DNA of 62,000 nt from Chrysomallon squamiferum (Eukaryota; Mollusca; Gastropoda; Neomphalida; Peltospiridae), in NCBI GenBank assembly GCA_012295275.1, contig CM022665.1:4939167-5001166 (forward strand), given 5' to 3'. A program made the translations under genes and the position numbers. Every line of letters begins with the position of its first letter. Position 1 is the stretch's first letter. This document shows positions 1 through 25,397 of this stretch, one piece after another. The notes below the pieces were generated by a model that was not told the DNA's origin, ran no database searches, and saw only the letters and a list, made by a program, of their open reading frames with translations.

Positions 1-459
1 ATAATAATAATAATATAATAATAATAATGATAATAATAACAACAACAACAATAATAATAAAAATGATCATGAACATGAGAATGAATAAAAATATAACAGT
101 TCTGAAAGGTTAGTTTTATTATCATCATCATCATCATCATCTTTATTATTATTATTATTATTATTATTATGATTTTAAATATAATAATTAAAACAAAATA
201 AAATAAAATTTGTGGTTAACAAATTATTGTTTCTGAAAGTTAACTTTATTTCGTAAACCTTCAGTTTATTTCCCCGGATATAAATTTCTTAATATTATTG
301 AACATCCACCCAGAAATAATCCTTGAATCCTATAACAAAATATTAATCTTACAAATGAATTAATAGGTGATAAATGAAATTATCCAAAAAAAAGTATGGA
401 TTGTTTCTATATCTATATCTATTTATCTATTAATATCTATCTATCTATCCATCTATCTC

Positions 460-490
<31 letters not shown>

Positions 491-1034
491 CTCTGCTTAC
501 CTTTTAAAGGTCAGTATTTATTGAAATCGACGACAGTAACGACTGCATTCTCCGTTATCGATATCGCGACAGAATTTGGGCACTGACTGAAAATACGCTC
601 TGCGTCTCACAGCGTAGAAACAAAATAAACTGTAGCGATCGGTGCACCCGCCTCCGCCTGTAAAATCATTTCAGAAATGTTAATGTCGATTTTGGTCACA
701 TTTATTAAGAATTTTATGTACAGGATTTTCTGTAAGTAGGTTTATTTTCAACGTGCTCAGACAGACCTATACACAAACATGAATACGTATATGCGTACGT
801 TCAAACACATATCCATCCATCCATCCATGCATTCAAACACATATACATGCACACATATAAGCATACATTCATACACTCACATACATACAGACACACACAC
901 ACCTACACACATACATACACATACACGCACACACACACACACACACATTTACATACGTACATACATTCATATATAATTGTGTACGAAAAACTGACAGAGA
1001 TCGAGAGAGACACACAGACAAACAGAGAGAAAGC
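1..1034. repeat. Simple-sequence edge region, no gene seen
   Basis: The sequence opens with an (ATA)n/(AAC)n tract, followed by ATC/ATT triplets near 119-170, a (GT)n run at about 463-490, ATCT-type tetranucleotides just before it, and a long (CA)n-rich stretch at about 880-950. A less repetitive patch at 530-680 gives no convincing exon on either strand. Reading frames across the CA tract are Thr/His periodic translations of the repeat and are not called. Confidence 0.8.
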
Positions 1035-1234
1035 NNNNNNNNNNNNNNNNNNNNNNNNNNNNNNNNNNNNNNNNNNNNNNNNNNNNNNNNNNNNNNNNNN
1101 NNNNNNNNNNNNNNNNNNNNNNNNNNNNNNNNNNNNNNNNNNNNNNNNNNNNNNNNNNNNNNNNNNNNNNNNNNNNNNNNNNNNNNNNNNNNNNNNNNNN
1201 NNNNNNNNNNNNNNNNNNNNNNNNNNNNNNNNNN
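1035..1234. other. Assembly gap (200 N)
   Basis: Exactly 200 unknown bases. The round number suggests a conventional scaffold spacer, so the true distance is unknown. The 3' UTR, or extra 3' exons, of the CAP-domain gene to the right could run into it. Confidence 0.95.
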
Positions 1235-1690
1235 ACAGTTAAGTCCTTGGCAACTGCATCTACTTACTTTCTGCTGCATCTGCTTACGTTCTTCTTAGTT
1301 ACTACCAGATTTACAAATATCTTGATTACTAAAACAACTGCAGCTTTCTGTCTTTCTACAACAGTTTCTTACAACAGTCTTTCTTGGATCGAACAACAGC
1401 ATCGTGCATGTTAGTAAATACAACTATTTCCTTTTAACTGTTAAAATACTTCTGACATACAGTGGCTAAGTCATTCCAGTGTACAGCAGCGAAGGCTTGT
1501 TTCGTAGCTGCAGCTATAACTCATTAAGCTTGCTATAACTACGTCTGTCTTAGTTGTTACGAAAACAAGCTTGCTTTTCTTCGGTGCGACCTGATTGTTG
1601 GTTGCTACCGCAACGACCTCCTTGCTGGTTGCTACAACGACCACCAGCATCCTTGTGACGAAGCACACGCCTTTTTAATGTCATACAATA

Positions 1691-9653
<7,963 letters not shown>

Positions 9654-9714
9654 GACGAGATTTGAAAATTGTTTATTTCATAAAACTAATATGTGTCTCC
9701 GTTTTCACCATGGT

Positions 9715-9721
9715 TTTTATA
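9715..9721 (-). promoter_or_regulatory. TATA box of the CAP-domain gene
   Basis: On the minus strand the sequence TATAAAA lies about 62 bases upstream of the CAP-gene start codon. The usual TATA-to-start spacing of about 30 would put transcription initiation near 9690 and leave a short 5' UTR. This is inferred from motif and position only. Confidence 0.5.
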
Positions 9722-10790
9722 GTGTAGCTGAAGAAGAGACGGACACGACCGAGTAAAACACCATCCAATAAGATTGAACGAAACAACCTTTTTTTTTTTT
9801 TTTTTTAATGTTATCGGAAAATCACGGATGTCCAACATCCACCTGTTCATCTACAAACCCTGTATTAGTTTATATCTCATGAAATTTTTAATATGCTGAT
9901 TTTATTATTCCCCGCTGTTAGATTGCATCAGGAATGCTGTTGTAAATAATATTACTGACTTGTTAATTGAAACATGACGTCGTTTTATTAATTCCTAATG
10001 CAAAAGTTGACGTTATTTCCCTTTCTGGTCACTGCTCCATAGTTAGAGATGCATTGTAGACCGTGGTACGAGGTTTTCTGTGTGAGTCGTTCATAATAAA
10101 GATCTGCATGCTTTTAATTATTTAATATATATATACACACACACACACACAGACACACAGACACACACTAACACATACACACATGTATTATTTTTATGTA
10201 TTTATTCTTTGTTTCTTTGACTGTTTCGCTGGATCTTAATAAAAATGGGTATGTTGCCCCTCATTAATAATGCAAATATAACCAATTAATTGCTAAATGT
10301 GTCTTTGATTTCTTCAAATTTTAAAAACAAAATTATTATTATTTTTTTCACATTGCATAATGTTTAGAAGAAACAAAAATTATTATAGGATTTATTGCCC
10401 ATGGTGCTGATGCCTATGATTTTAGAACTGTCCGTGAAAAAACACTTCCCGTAATAATTTTTAACTTGGTAAGTGAAAAAAACTCGTTCAATAGGCTTTT
10501 CAATTTGTCATTAGCTAGTGTTTAGATAAACAGAATAGAGTTATGTATATTGTTATTAGTGCCAAAATCTTTAAAATTCTTTTAAATATATATGTCCTTT
10601 TCAAAAGCAGTGTTAAAAACTAAATTCTATTGCTTTTCATTAAAATACACTTACGGCAGAACGAAAGATTATCATGATGTATTGTGTCAACTTCCTAATG
10701 ATTGTCTGAGCGTTTTTAAAAATCAGTGTTTGTCAGTAACCAAGCATGACCTTAAAATAAAAACGTTAGGATTTAACGAAATTGATATTT

Positions 10791-10980
<190 letters not shown>

Positions 10981-13117
10981 AACACAAAACAAAAACAACC
11001 CCAAAACCCAGACTAGAATAACAAAAAAGCTACAAATAAACACTGGGCTTTACCCCCTCAAAGAAACAAGCAACGTGAAAACAAAAGAAAAAAGTAAATT
11101 TTTTTAGTCAGCTAAATATACTACAAACGTATACTATTTTTACTACTCCTTTAACATAGATAACACCGCATTAGTCAAACAAAATCAACAACAAACACAA
11201 CAACAACAACAAAAAACAAACACATTTTTTTTTTTAAATTCTCCTGCAAAAATAAATAATTGTCACAATTATTAAAACAAATTCATTTTTTGTTTTGTTT
11301 TATAAATATACTTTTGGCAGCGCAAGAGTATAATTCTAATTTACGTTTCAATTAATGTGTACCACGTATTTTTAGTCACCCACGAATTCTACAGTACATT
11401 AATTACGTTAATTTCCGTTGGTATAGAAACATCACTCACTAATGAAAAAATAAATGTAACAGGACGTTCTGGAACTGTAAACATTAATGAGTATTAATAT
11501 TCAAACTGACGCTTAATTAAGATGATATCTCTTACGCGACGATCCTGCCTTTTCACGTTTTTGTTATTTTCAAATTATTAGATTGTGATGGTAATTGAAG
11601 GTAAAACTATGGTGACATTTTGCTAGCCATCTGCTGGTTAGTAATCATAGGTTTTGTCTGATTTATTCTGTAAAAAAAAAAATATAATAAAAAATAAAAG
11701 ATATAAGATAAATAAATAAAATAAAATAGAATAAATTATATATATATATAATGATGATGATGATGATGATGATGATAAAAATGAAAATGTGATCGTAATA
11801 AAGATGATAATGACAGTGATAATGCAAATAATAAAAGTCGTAATAATAATAATAATAATAATAGTAATAATAACAATAATAATCATGCTCAGTGTAATAA
11901 TAAAAAAAAATATATCGTATACATTCCTATGTAAGTATATACGAATAAATAAATAAATAAATAAATAAAAATAAATAAATAAATAAATAAATAATTATAA
12001 ATAAACAAATATATAATCAGTGTTCATTATTTTGTTGTTATTTTATTGCTAATGGCCACAATACAATCCCGGGTGAATTTTTTTGTGGCACGACATGAAA
12101 GTCTATATGCTACTGAACAATGATTTCATCTTTTTATTTATTTATTTATTTATTTATTTGCTTCGGATAAATGTGATAGTCATAAAAAAACTTTAAAAAA
12201 ATAAATATTTATTTTCAAGAATTAGTCTTTTTCTTTTATGAAGAAACAAGCATTGGCAGCAAAAAAAAAAAAAAAAAAAAATAGAAACTGATGATTTCCA
12301 AACAAAACGATTTAAGTGAATTTGTTTATTTCTGATTGCAAAGGGCATGTCGGAAAGGTTTGGAAATAGTTTCAGAAAATATATATATATATATATATTT
12401 TTTTTTTTTTCCTATAATGTGTAAAGAATGATAGCAGAGCTATTGTGATTCTACATTTTGAAGACATTACAAGACAGATGTTGCGGTTATTTTCTCTCAA
12501 ATAGTTTTTACTGGTGACTTGAAGCAATTGGCGAACAAAATGACAGAGGATCGTAACACACGTACGGACCAACTACGCCTGATGTTTGTGGTGTGACACG
12601 ATGTGTAATTTGTTATTCAAATTCTCAAGTTGCAAAATTTGAAGCCTTTATTAATGACCTGATATGAGGTTATCGTACTAATGAAAGAATGATTGGTTAC
12701 ATGACCGCTTGAGTTGAGTTATTATGTTAATACTGGTGTCTTAAATATGTGAGAAATCACACCCAGTGAGAAAGAATGTTTGCGCCTGATAAAATCTCGT
12801 AACTGTTAGTCATATCCGGAGTCAACCACGAAATTTGATACTGATTTGTATTATTGATGTGTTTGTTTTCTACGTTACATTTTGCTTTTTATGACGAAAA
12901 GCGATTTAAAAAGTAAGTCATGTCCGAAATGAAGGCAATGTTTGGAGGAAAGCAGATAAGTAACAGTTTAGGGCAAAATAAATCCTTTTGTGTTAGTGTT
13001 TTTAACTGGTCTAATCTTAATGACTCGCTCGATGATGTTATCTTTAGTTTGTCAGGGATTTTTGTTTGTGTGTTTATTCATTGTTATTTTGCAGTGACTC
13101 TTGTCGATCCTAGTGTG

Positions 13118-13264
13118 ACACACACACACACACACACATACATTGGCCCATGTATACATACACTGACACATATATTCATATATACATATACACTGACACA
13201 TATATTCATATATACATATACACATTTAGACAGACAAAGAAACATACAAATATATACATACACT

Positions 13265-13306
<42 letters not shown>

Positions 13307-13312
13307 CACACA
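13118..13312. repeat. (CA)n tract with a 30-bp tandem duplication
   Basis: CA repeats flank a duplicated unit of about 30 bases, starting CACTGACACATATATTCATA, at about 13161 and 13191. No coding potential is inferred from the Thr/His frames. Confidence 0.85.
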
Positions 13313-14109
13313 GAGCTTTTCTTTGTTACATAAAAGAAAAGCCCATAAAGGCAACATTTGGTAAAGCAATCAGATTTACAGACTAAAACGACACACATTT
13401 CAGATTTCTTTTTAATTTTGAATTTTGTTTTTCTTATTTATTTTTTGTTAATTTATTTTTTCATTATTTTATATGAATATGTGTTTTTCTTTTTCTTTTT
13501 TTATATACGGATTTATTATATATATTTTTTTTTTTGTTGTTGTTGTTGTTGTCGTTGCTTTGGTCGCTCTGGTCGATTTTTAAATTTTAATTTATTTTTT
13601 TTTTTTTTATTTTTTATTTTTTTTTTTTTGGGGGGGTGTTACTGTTGTTGTTTTTTGTTCAACATATATTTAATGTTTTTTAAAAGTTGCAGATTTTTGT
13701 TTTTATGTTTTTCCAGTTTGGTTCTTGTTGGAAATTAATTCGTTTGATGTATTTATGTTGTTTTTTTTCAAAGATCCTACATGAAAGAAATGCTGTTATA
13801 AGCAACAAGTGGACCCGACCTCCTACCTCTAAACATCTTTAAAAAGAAAACGCAATATCGCTTCTGAGTGCCATTTCAAAGTGCATTAAAATATTGTATC
13901 TTTAATGTATTGCCTGCATACCTTGCTCTCTGTTGGTTATATCGATAACTGTTGAATCACTGAAAGGAATCCAATATCGATTTATTGTTTAAAATTTCAT
14001 TTATATTAACTGTATACCCGTACATGAAATACCAGCGATATCTTTCATGATAATTTATGGCATCTACAACTTGTTTAGAATAAAGAGAAATTCTATCCTA
14101 CGGTGTTTT

Positions 14110-14116
14110 GTGTGTG

Positions 14117-14171
<55 letters not shown>

Positions 14172-14193
14172 GTTGTTGTTGTTGTTGTTGTTG
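14110..14193. repeat. (GT)n followed by (TTG)n
   Basis: A dinucleotide run of about 55 bases abuts a TTG trinucleotide run of about 24 bases in intergenic DNA. Confidence 0.9.
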
Positions 14194-14633
14194 TTTTTGT
14201 TTTAAAATAAAAGTGTAGTTTGTTTAAAGACGAAATATATTAGTGTACATAGGAAGTACTTCAGTTTCGGAAAGCTAATAAAAACAAATTTCTTTTTCTT
14301 TCTTATAAAATAAAAACCAAAATAAATACATTGTTATTTTTACCACTAATACTAATACTATTACTATTATTACTTGTATTATTACTGTTACTACTGTTAC
14401 TACTGCTACTACTGCTACTACTACTGGTGCTGCTGCTACTACAACTACTACCATTACATTTAAGAAACTAGGAAGGAATAAAAGTTTATTTTCCTTCCTT
14501 AATGTTTAGATAAGACATTTTTTTTTTTTTTTTAAACCCAGTAGAGACGTCAAACATAATTATACTTGGGGACCCCATACAAGTTGTCAAGAGATAAAGT
14601 TAACTGTTTTTGGTCTGGGGTGTCGCTTAAACA

Positions 14634-14708
14634 TTCATTCATTCATTCATTCGTTCGTTCATTCGTTCGTTCATTCATTCGTTCGTTCATTCATTCATTC
14701 ATTCATTA
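14634..14708. repeat. ATTC/GTTC tetranucleotide array
   Basis: Alternating ATTC and GTTC units over about 75 bases in intergenic DNA. Confidence 0.9.
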
Positions 14709-14847
14709 AGGTAACTGCTCTGTGAGATGACAACTCCTTTTCGAACAGCAGCGTTTTTTTTTCTATGCAAGAACAAAGACTTTGAGAAATCTGGATCAGA
14801 GCATCACGTAGTCTAGCAACGAGGAGGATCGATCCTCGGACCAGTCT

Positions 14848-14880
<33 letters not shown>

Positions 14881-14883
<3 letters not shown>

Positions 14884-15114
14884 GGTGGCCCAAAAGTAGG
14901 TTTACAGTTATTAAACTATCGTTTATATGCATGAAGTTACTTGCACTGTGTGTCAGCGCGTCCTGGACAGGTTTGAAGAATGTTGCAATGTTGAAGGAGG
15001 ACATTTTGAGCACCTGAGAGACTAAAACAGTTTCTGTTTAATCCTTGAAACATGCTTATATTTTAAAATAAATTGCCTACGTAATAACGGTAAACCTACT
15101 TTTGGGCCACCCTG
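14881..15114 (+). mobile_element. Mariner/Tc1-type transposon remnant (234 bp)
   Basis: The 33-base terminal inverted repeats are at 14881-14913 and 15082-15114. They begin CAGGGTGGCCCAAAAGTAGG and differ at one base. TA lies on both outer sides, the target duplication expected for Tc1/mariner elements. Inside, 14951-15025 on the plus strand reads RVLDRFEECC...GGHFEHLRD-stop, which resembles the C-terminal tail (GGHFEHL) of transposases of this superfamily. The catalytic region is missing, so this is an internally deleted, non-autonomous copy. It inserted into, or next to, a (TA)n microsatellite. Confidence 0.9.
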
Positions 15115-15402
15115 TAATATATAGTGCGTAAAGCGTTATTACAAGATTTTAACAAGACTAGGTACTTTCGTGTGTTTTTCTTTTAAAAGAAGTGGTGAAG
15201 CGTTTATTCCACAAAATCACACACAGTAGAGCAGTAAACGAGTATAACAAAGCGTTAAACTGTCCCTTTGTGTAAGTAATTAATTCAGCATGAATGGAAC
15301 AGAGAAAACGTAAATATTTACAGGTAATAAAACGTCACATTAAAACTTTCTCACAGTTTCAAATAAATCGGACAAAATAAACGGATGTCTACATAGTCAT
15401 AT

Positions 15403-15441
<39 letters not shown>

Positions 15442-16280
15442 TTTTGCATATTATTATTTTTATTATTTAATTGTACATACATACATAAATAAATATATAC
15501 ATAAATACATACATAAATACATATACATAAATACATATATACATATGCATATGCATATTTTTCTCTTTCTGAATTTTAGGACGTTAAGGATAATATTTTC
15601 CCCAAGTAGCATGAAACAGGAACGAGGTGTTTGAGAAGAATTTAAAGTAACATTTCTTTTTCATAATCTAAAAAAAACTTAAAATTAAAAAAAACTTAAA
15701 TAAACAGTAGAGAAAGTAGAGTAAAATAACAGTTATATGTAAGATGTTTTCCCTTATATACTGAAGTACAGTACAGAAAGTCTGCAGTATTAATCTACAT
15801 TTATTTTCTCCGTCATATGAAGCACACCAAACAAGTGATTTCTAAGAAGTAAAAATAAATTTAGAACCAAGAAAAAAAAAAAAAAAACATTATTAAAGGC
15901 CATTTTCTAATAAAAAAAAAAAAAAAAAAAAAAAAAAATAAATAAATAAAAGAAATTTGATAAATAAATAATTAAAAACATTTAAATGAAGAACCAAAAA
16001 AAAAAAAAAAAAATATCATCGAATAACAAGTGACGACGTCATTATTTAATTTAAAGCCAAAGGAAAAAGAAAAAGAAAGAGAAAAACAACAAAACAGTAT
16101 TATCTAATATTTATTTCAACTACTAAACAATTACAACAGACGTTATCATGTAATATCAAACACAAATAATGAATAGTATCATACGTCAGTATCTTATTCA
16201 GTTACCAAAGTGTGTATAGTTTGGCCACACCTATTCCCTGATTTTTTTCTCTCTCTCTCTTTTCTTTACCCTCGTATCAG
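15115..16280. other. Intergenic/upstream region of the Ser/Arg-rich gene
   Basis: AT-rich sequence with (ATTT)n at 15400-15443, an ATAC/ATAA region at 15470-15560 and three poly-A runs between 15870 and 16015. A polypyrimidine tract ending in CAG at 16280 looks like a splice acceptor just before the first coding exon of the next gene, so 5' non-coding exons probably lie in this stretch, but I cannot place them. Confidence 0.5.
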
Positions 16281-16328
16281 TTGATTCATTTAGTATTGGT
16301 AGGTCTTTGTACTGACAAGTCGTTAGAT

Positions 16329-19761
<3,433 letters not shown>

Positions 19762-20483
19762 TAAATACTCTGTTTACTGTCATTCTGAGCCAAACAGAAA
19801 GTACTGATTCATTAATAATAGTCTATATAGTGTGATAGTGTTAGGGCAAGATATTCTTGAGATATAAAATTATTTTTGGTGAATTTAATGGTTCTTAACC
19901 GAAACAAACAAAAAGTGAAATACAGTATAACACACTTCGTACAGCTGAATACGATAACCATTAACAGTTCATTTTATTTCAGTCACGATACTGATTCTGG
20001 AACTAGTTAACAAATGATGAATAATTATGGTCAGACGACGATTAGAACATTTTATGAAGTGTTTTTGCCTTTTAACTGTAACTGATTTACATTAAATCAA
20101 CTGTTAGTAACAGCACATCAGCAAATAATTATTATATGTTTTATCTTTATTGTTTATTCAGTAACATATTAAACATTCTGAGATGCTTTCGAATATCTCC
20201 AACTTTTACCACGTTTCACTGATTTTCTTGCCTTCTAGAAGTAACCAGAGTTAGTTTAAATTTGCCTACGGATATTTCGAAATCACCATTCACTTTACTG
20301 ATTTGAAAGTAACAAATTCAAGTTACAAAATATAAAAGGTTAATTTTGTATGTCGTTTGTCATTTTTAAATTTGGAGATAGGTAACAAAATAAACAGATG
20401 AATCTTTCTGTAAACAAAACTAATTTGTTACAAAAGCATGACGGCCAGTCATGAAAATCATTTCCTGCTTCCCAGACTAACTA

Positions 20484-20602
<119 letters not shown>

Positions 20603-21993
20603 TAATACAAATTTGTACCATTAGTTTGAATTTTAAAAACCCGAAACAAAACAGTGACGAATGCCAAAAAAATTTGCCTTATCTTTTCTTTACAGGATGA
20701 TCAGAAAGAGTAAAATTATAAATTTTAATATATTTTTTTCCAATAGTTCTATACAAACGATAAAAAAAAAAAAACCTGTTTGATCTATGCTTTCCTACCT
20801 CAGGCAATGTCTATGGAAATATTACTTCATAAAATCACCCTAGTCGATATATCTGACGCTCAGAAACGAAGAAAAAATTCAAATACCTAACAAAAGTATG
20901 CTGACTTAACGCCACCACTCACCAGTGGTGAAATCTCAGGATTACAGTTTAAATGACTCAAAAAAAAAAAAAAAAAAAAAAATGCTTCAAGCAGTTTTAT
21001 GATTTGGACCATAAACCAAGCACTAAAATATCCACATTTATATCATAAACGTCTCATGTTACACATTATATGAACCTTTAAATATGTACGCAAATGAAAT
21101 GGAGATATTTGACTCTGCAACCCCAGTATTCATAACAGCCAAATTTTTTTTTTTTTTTAAATCAGATATTCTGTAATAACTTAAAATGAAAGAGAAAGAC
21201 ATGGGCCTCGAGGGACTGGTTTCTGTATTTTATCTCACAGATTATCTCTCTTTTATAACTGACCCGTTAAATATGTGTTGAATTCGGTAACTGACCGTGT
21301 TTAAATATAAAACTGATCAGTACACTGAAGTAAAGTTTTCGCACACATGAACGTATGTAGCACATACTTGTTAATGTTAACGTGCAACGCACTGAGAAAA
21401 CACGATCCAGTCTGGTGATATTAGCGTATTTTATATACCACTATTGCTTTTTTCACACTGAATTAGTTTGCATTTATTATGCTGGTGTCTGTGTAAGTAA
21501 ATATATGTATGTAGTCATATACTTATGTATATATGTATGTATGTGTACATCAGCGTAAGTACTCGAAAAAAATCCATAATATGTGTATACCTGTGCATGT
21601 AAGGACATCTTTGAATCCCTGTAAATACATACATATATTAAATGGTTTGGGTAAATGTTTAATTGATACATAGGGAAATACTGCTTAATGAGAAAATAGT
21701 ACGCGTTTTTTTTATCTTTAAAATAAGTGTGTTTGAAGTACAAATATAATATTCATTCCTTAAAGAAAATAGTCAATACTGATATTTGACTTGTTCAAAC
21801 AATTGTATTCAGTTCGATTATCGATTAATCACAAAGAGAAATAATGTTTATTTAGCGATAAACGGGACTTGCTATTTAATCAGTGGTTATAGCGTGGCAA
21901 GTATAATAATGTGTTAAAGAAAAGAAAATAATACTTGAGAGACATATACACTGGATTTTTTTTTTACAAAATTTTATTATTATTATTAGTAGT

Positions 21994-22024
<31 letters not shown>

Positions 22025-22202
22025 GTAGTAGTAGTATTATATTATTATTAGTATTATTATTATATTATTAGTAGTATTATTGTTATATTATTATTATTAC
22101 TGATGATGATGATATCTGTATTTTTTCTATATTTTTTATTTTTATTTTATATTATTTTTATATTATGGTACTGAATTATTATTTATTTATTTATTTATAT
22201 AT

Positions 22203-22237
<35 letters not shown>

Positions 22238-22455
22238 CTTTATTTCAATATTTGATATATTCTTTTTAAAAAATGTATTTCTTTTATTTCCTCATATTTG
22301 TAATTATTTTATTTTATATTATTTATTTATTCGTTCATTTTACTTGTTATTTATTTCATTTTTTTTTTTTTTTTTTTTCAGTGTTATTTCAGTTTATTTT
22401 GTTGCGTGTTACTCTTTATGATAAAAGTTAAGAGACAGTTCTTAGTTCTTGTACG

Positions 22456-22475
22456 AGGTGGCGAAGCAGTTGTTC
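22456..22475 (+). repeat. Short dispersed repeat copy (partner at 17743)
   Basis: AGGTGGCGAAGCAGTTGTTC here is an exact reverse complement of 17743-17762, and weaker similarity continues outward for about ten bases (GTACAA). The TGGCGAAGC core resembles a tRNA A-box, as in tRNA-derived SINEs, but I see no B-box, so the class is uncertain. Confidence 0.45.
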
Positions 22476-22658
22476 TTACATTCAAAGAAGATCCCAAAGA
22501 AGATGTGCAGCATCGTAGTTAGAGATCTATCAGTCTTAAAGCTCCCGGGACACGATCACAGGACCTACTAGTATAGAAATCGATAGTTTAACCATAGCGC
22601 GGCATTGAAGCAGTTCAGGAAAACGTCAAAAGACACATTGCTTAGGTAAATGAGGTAG

Positions 22659-22659
<1 letters not shown>

Positions 22660-22695
<36 letters not shown>

Positions 22696-23060
22696 GACAC
22701 ACATACACACACGTACACAGACACACACACACACACACACATATACATCGAAACACAGGTTACATGGATCATGGAAGACAGAGACAATTTATATGTGAAA
22801 ATGAGGCAGATTCGCAATATACATAAAAAAACACAAAAAAAAAAACACGCGTTATCTAGTAAATGGGGAAAAGAGGCAGACAAAAAAATAGGGATCGAGG
22901 AAGGCTCGAAGATATATGCGAAAATGAGGCGGGTATATAGACACATCAACAGAAAGGTCACACGGTGCGTATCAAAAATAGGCCGTCTCACAGATATATC
23001 AAAATAAAGGTTACGAGGTGCATGCGAAAATGTGAAGATTGAAAGATATACCCAAAGACG
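22660..23060. repeat. (CA)n followed by a degenerate repeat of roughly 110-bp units
   Basis: After a CA tract, phrases such as GAAAATGAGGC, GATATATGCGAAAATG and AAAGGTTACGAGGTGCATG recur with changes, as in an old minisatellite. The open frames across it lack motifs and change with the repeat. Confidence 0.5.
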
Positions 23061-23302
23061 ACTAATAACGAAACTCGATGAAGTATGCTGTAATGACAAG
23101 AAGGTGTTTGAGTGTGTCTGGGTTGTTTTTTTTTTTTTTTTTTTTTTTTTGCAGGGTGGATGTGGTTTTTTTGGTTTGTGGTTGTGTTTGAGGGGAGTGT
23201 TTGTTTTTATGTTGTTATTGTTTTTTTTTAATTTACATGTCATTCCTTTTGTGTATGATCTAATATGTTTGTTGTTGTTTTGTTGTTTTTGGGTGGTTTT
23301 TT

Positions 23303-23335
<33 letters not shown>

Positions 23336-23403
23336 CATATTTCGTTTGAAGTAAGAGTACTGGATTCTGTTTTAGGTTTTAGCTTATGTTCGCAAAAAAA
23401 AAA

Positions 23404-23438
<35 letters not shown>

Positions 23439-23807
23439 GTTCTTTGAGTTTTGTTTCCGTTGAATTTTGTTGTTGTTGTATTTTGGCAGCTAACATGAAA
23501 TAGTTTTTTTATATATATATATAGTCCAAATACTTCCATATGTAAAGAGAAAACGTTTGAAATGAATAATATTTCACTTTAATAGTGTAATAAAAAAAAA
23601 CAGAAAATTAATCTATGGATTAAAGAGTAAATATATATTTATTAACATATCTCTTTGATGAACACGTAGGTTTGAACTGATTAATGACGCAAACAAAGCA
23701 AATTTTTCTCTTTTGAGATACTAAACGTTACAGATATCAAAAGAAATCTGCTAAGGATACGAAATATTTCTCATACATACAGTCGCATACTTCTGATTTT
23801 GATTGCA

Positions 23808-23975
23808 AATTTGATAAAGTAGTAATTGTATAATAGATAATCAATACTAAATGTATTTAACAATATCACAAGATGATTTCTGCTCTCTGCAGATTTGATA
23901 AAGTGGTAATTGTATAATAGATAATAAATACTAAATGTATTTAACAATATCACAAAATGATTTCTGCTCTCTGCA
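23808..23975. repeat. 82-bp direct tandem duplication
   Basis: The segment starting TTTGATAAAG at 23811 recurs at 23893 with a few substitutions, and both copies end in TTTCTGCTCTCTGCA. Similarity by eye is high, so the duplication is fairly recent. Confidence 0.9.
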
Positions 23976-24610
23976 AACTGTTATAATTTCAATATGCAAT
24001 GTTGGTACTGGATAATGTTTTTATTATTATTTTTTTTTTTTTTTTTTTTTTAAATGTCCTAATATATAAGAAAACAAATATAACTTAACAAAATTAAGTG
24101 ATATTTGAATTCTGACTAAACACTTTCTTTGACTCTCTGTCTCTGCTTCCCTTTCCTAAACGGCTTGTGTTGGTATACAAATGTTTTAACGTAACACAAT
24201 ACATTTTTGAAACACAGTTTCTTTTTTGGTGGAATGGGGAATTATGAAAAAAAAAATGTTTTAAAGCAACACAATAAATTTTCGAAACACAACCTTTAAC
24301 AATATCAATACGAACAGTTTGAATTATAAGACCACTTTCAAAAACGTTTTATCCCAGCAGTTTAAAAACTTGCAGTTGTGGAATTATAAACTCCAAACAG
24401 CTTGACGGTCTTGTGTAAATCGCAAACTTTTGAAAAGAGAAAATACAATAAACTTACAAAACCATAAAACGAAGGGGAGAACAGTTGTATGATAAAGATG
24501 TTAAAATATCTATTTTTATATATACGTATTTCTATATTTTGACATTTTTGTAGGAGGTGAAACTTTACGAAAGGAAAATACACGGTGAGAAATTTAAAAA
24601 TAACCAAACA

Positions 24611-24656
<46 letters not shown>

Positions 24657-24828
24657 GTAATAATAAATATATAAATCAATAAATTAATTAATAAACAAAT
24701 AAATAAAAAGATGACACTCTATAGATGTCCAGATGAGACTGGCTAAAAGGTGGAATCTGTTTTCCCAATCAGCTACTTCACGGATTCTGGACATTTCTTT
24801 CTTCCTTTCTTGTTTTCCTCTCCCACAG

Positions 24829-24912
24829 CGAGAGCTCCTCGTTAGACGACAGACTGGAACGAGAACCACTGACCAATTTTGCGACAGACTCGGAGATGGG
24901 AACATGACAACA
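24829..24912 (+). other. Possible plus-strand exon opposite the minus-strand gene
   Basis: A very strong pyrimidine tract ending CTCTCCCACAG precedes 24829, and ACAACAG followed by GTAACT lies at 24912, so this 84-base block looks like an exon on the plus strand. One frame is open throughout; another reads SSLDDRLEREPLTNFATD and stops soon after. It overlaps the antisense reading of the minus-strand gene. Which strand is used cannot be settled here. Confidence 0.3.
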
Positions 24913-24937
24913 GGTAACTCTGGAATGGCAAGCTTAC

Positions 24938-25077
24938 CTGTTTCCGTGTTCATGTGGAGATCTTCAAATTCCAAAGACTTTCGTCTGTGTCTTCTGCCGA
25001 TTCTCCAATTAGCTGAAAAGTTTATAGATATAATGTATAAACTGACAATTTCTTTTCTTAATTTTATTTGCCTCTCT

Positions 25078-25168
<91 letters not shown>

Positions 25169-25322
25169 GTGTGTCTCTCTCTCTGTCTCTCTGTTTCTCT
25201 ATCTTTCTCTCTTTCTCTCTCATTCTCTCTGTCTCTCTCTGTGTCTCTGTGTCTCTGTGTGTCTCTCTCTTTCTCTCTCTCTGTCTCTGTCTCTCTCTGT
25301 GTGTCTCTCTCTGTGTCTCTGT

Positions 25323-25397
<75 letters not shown>

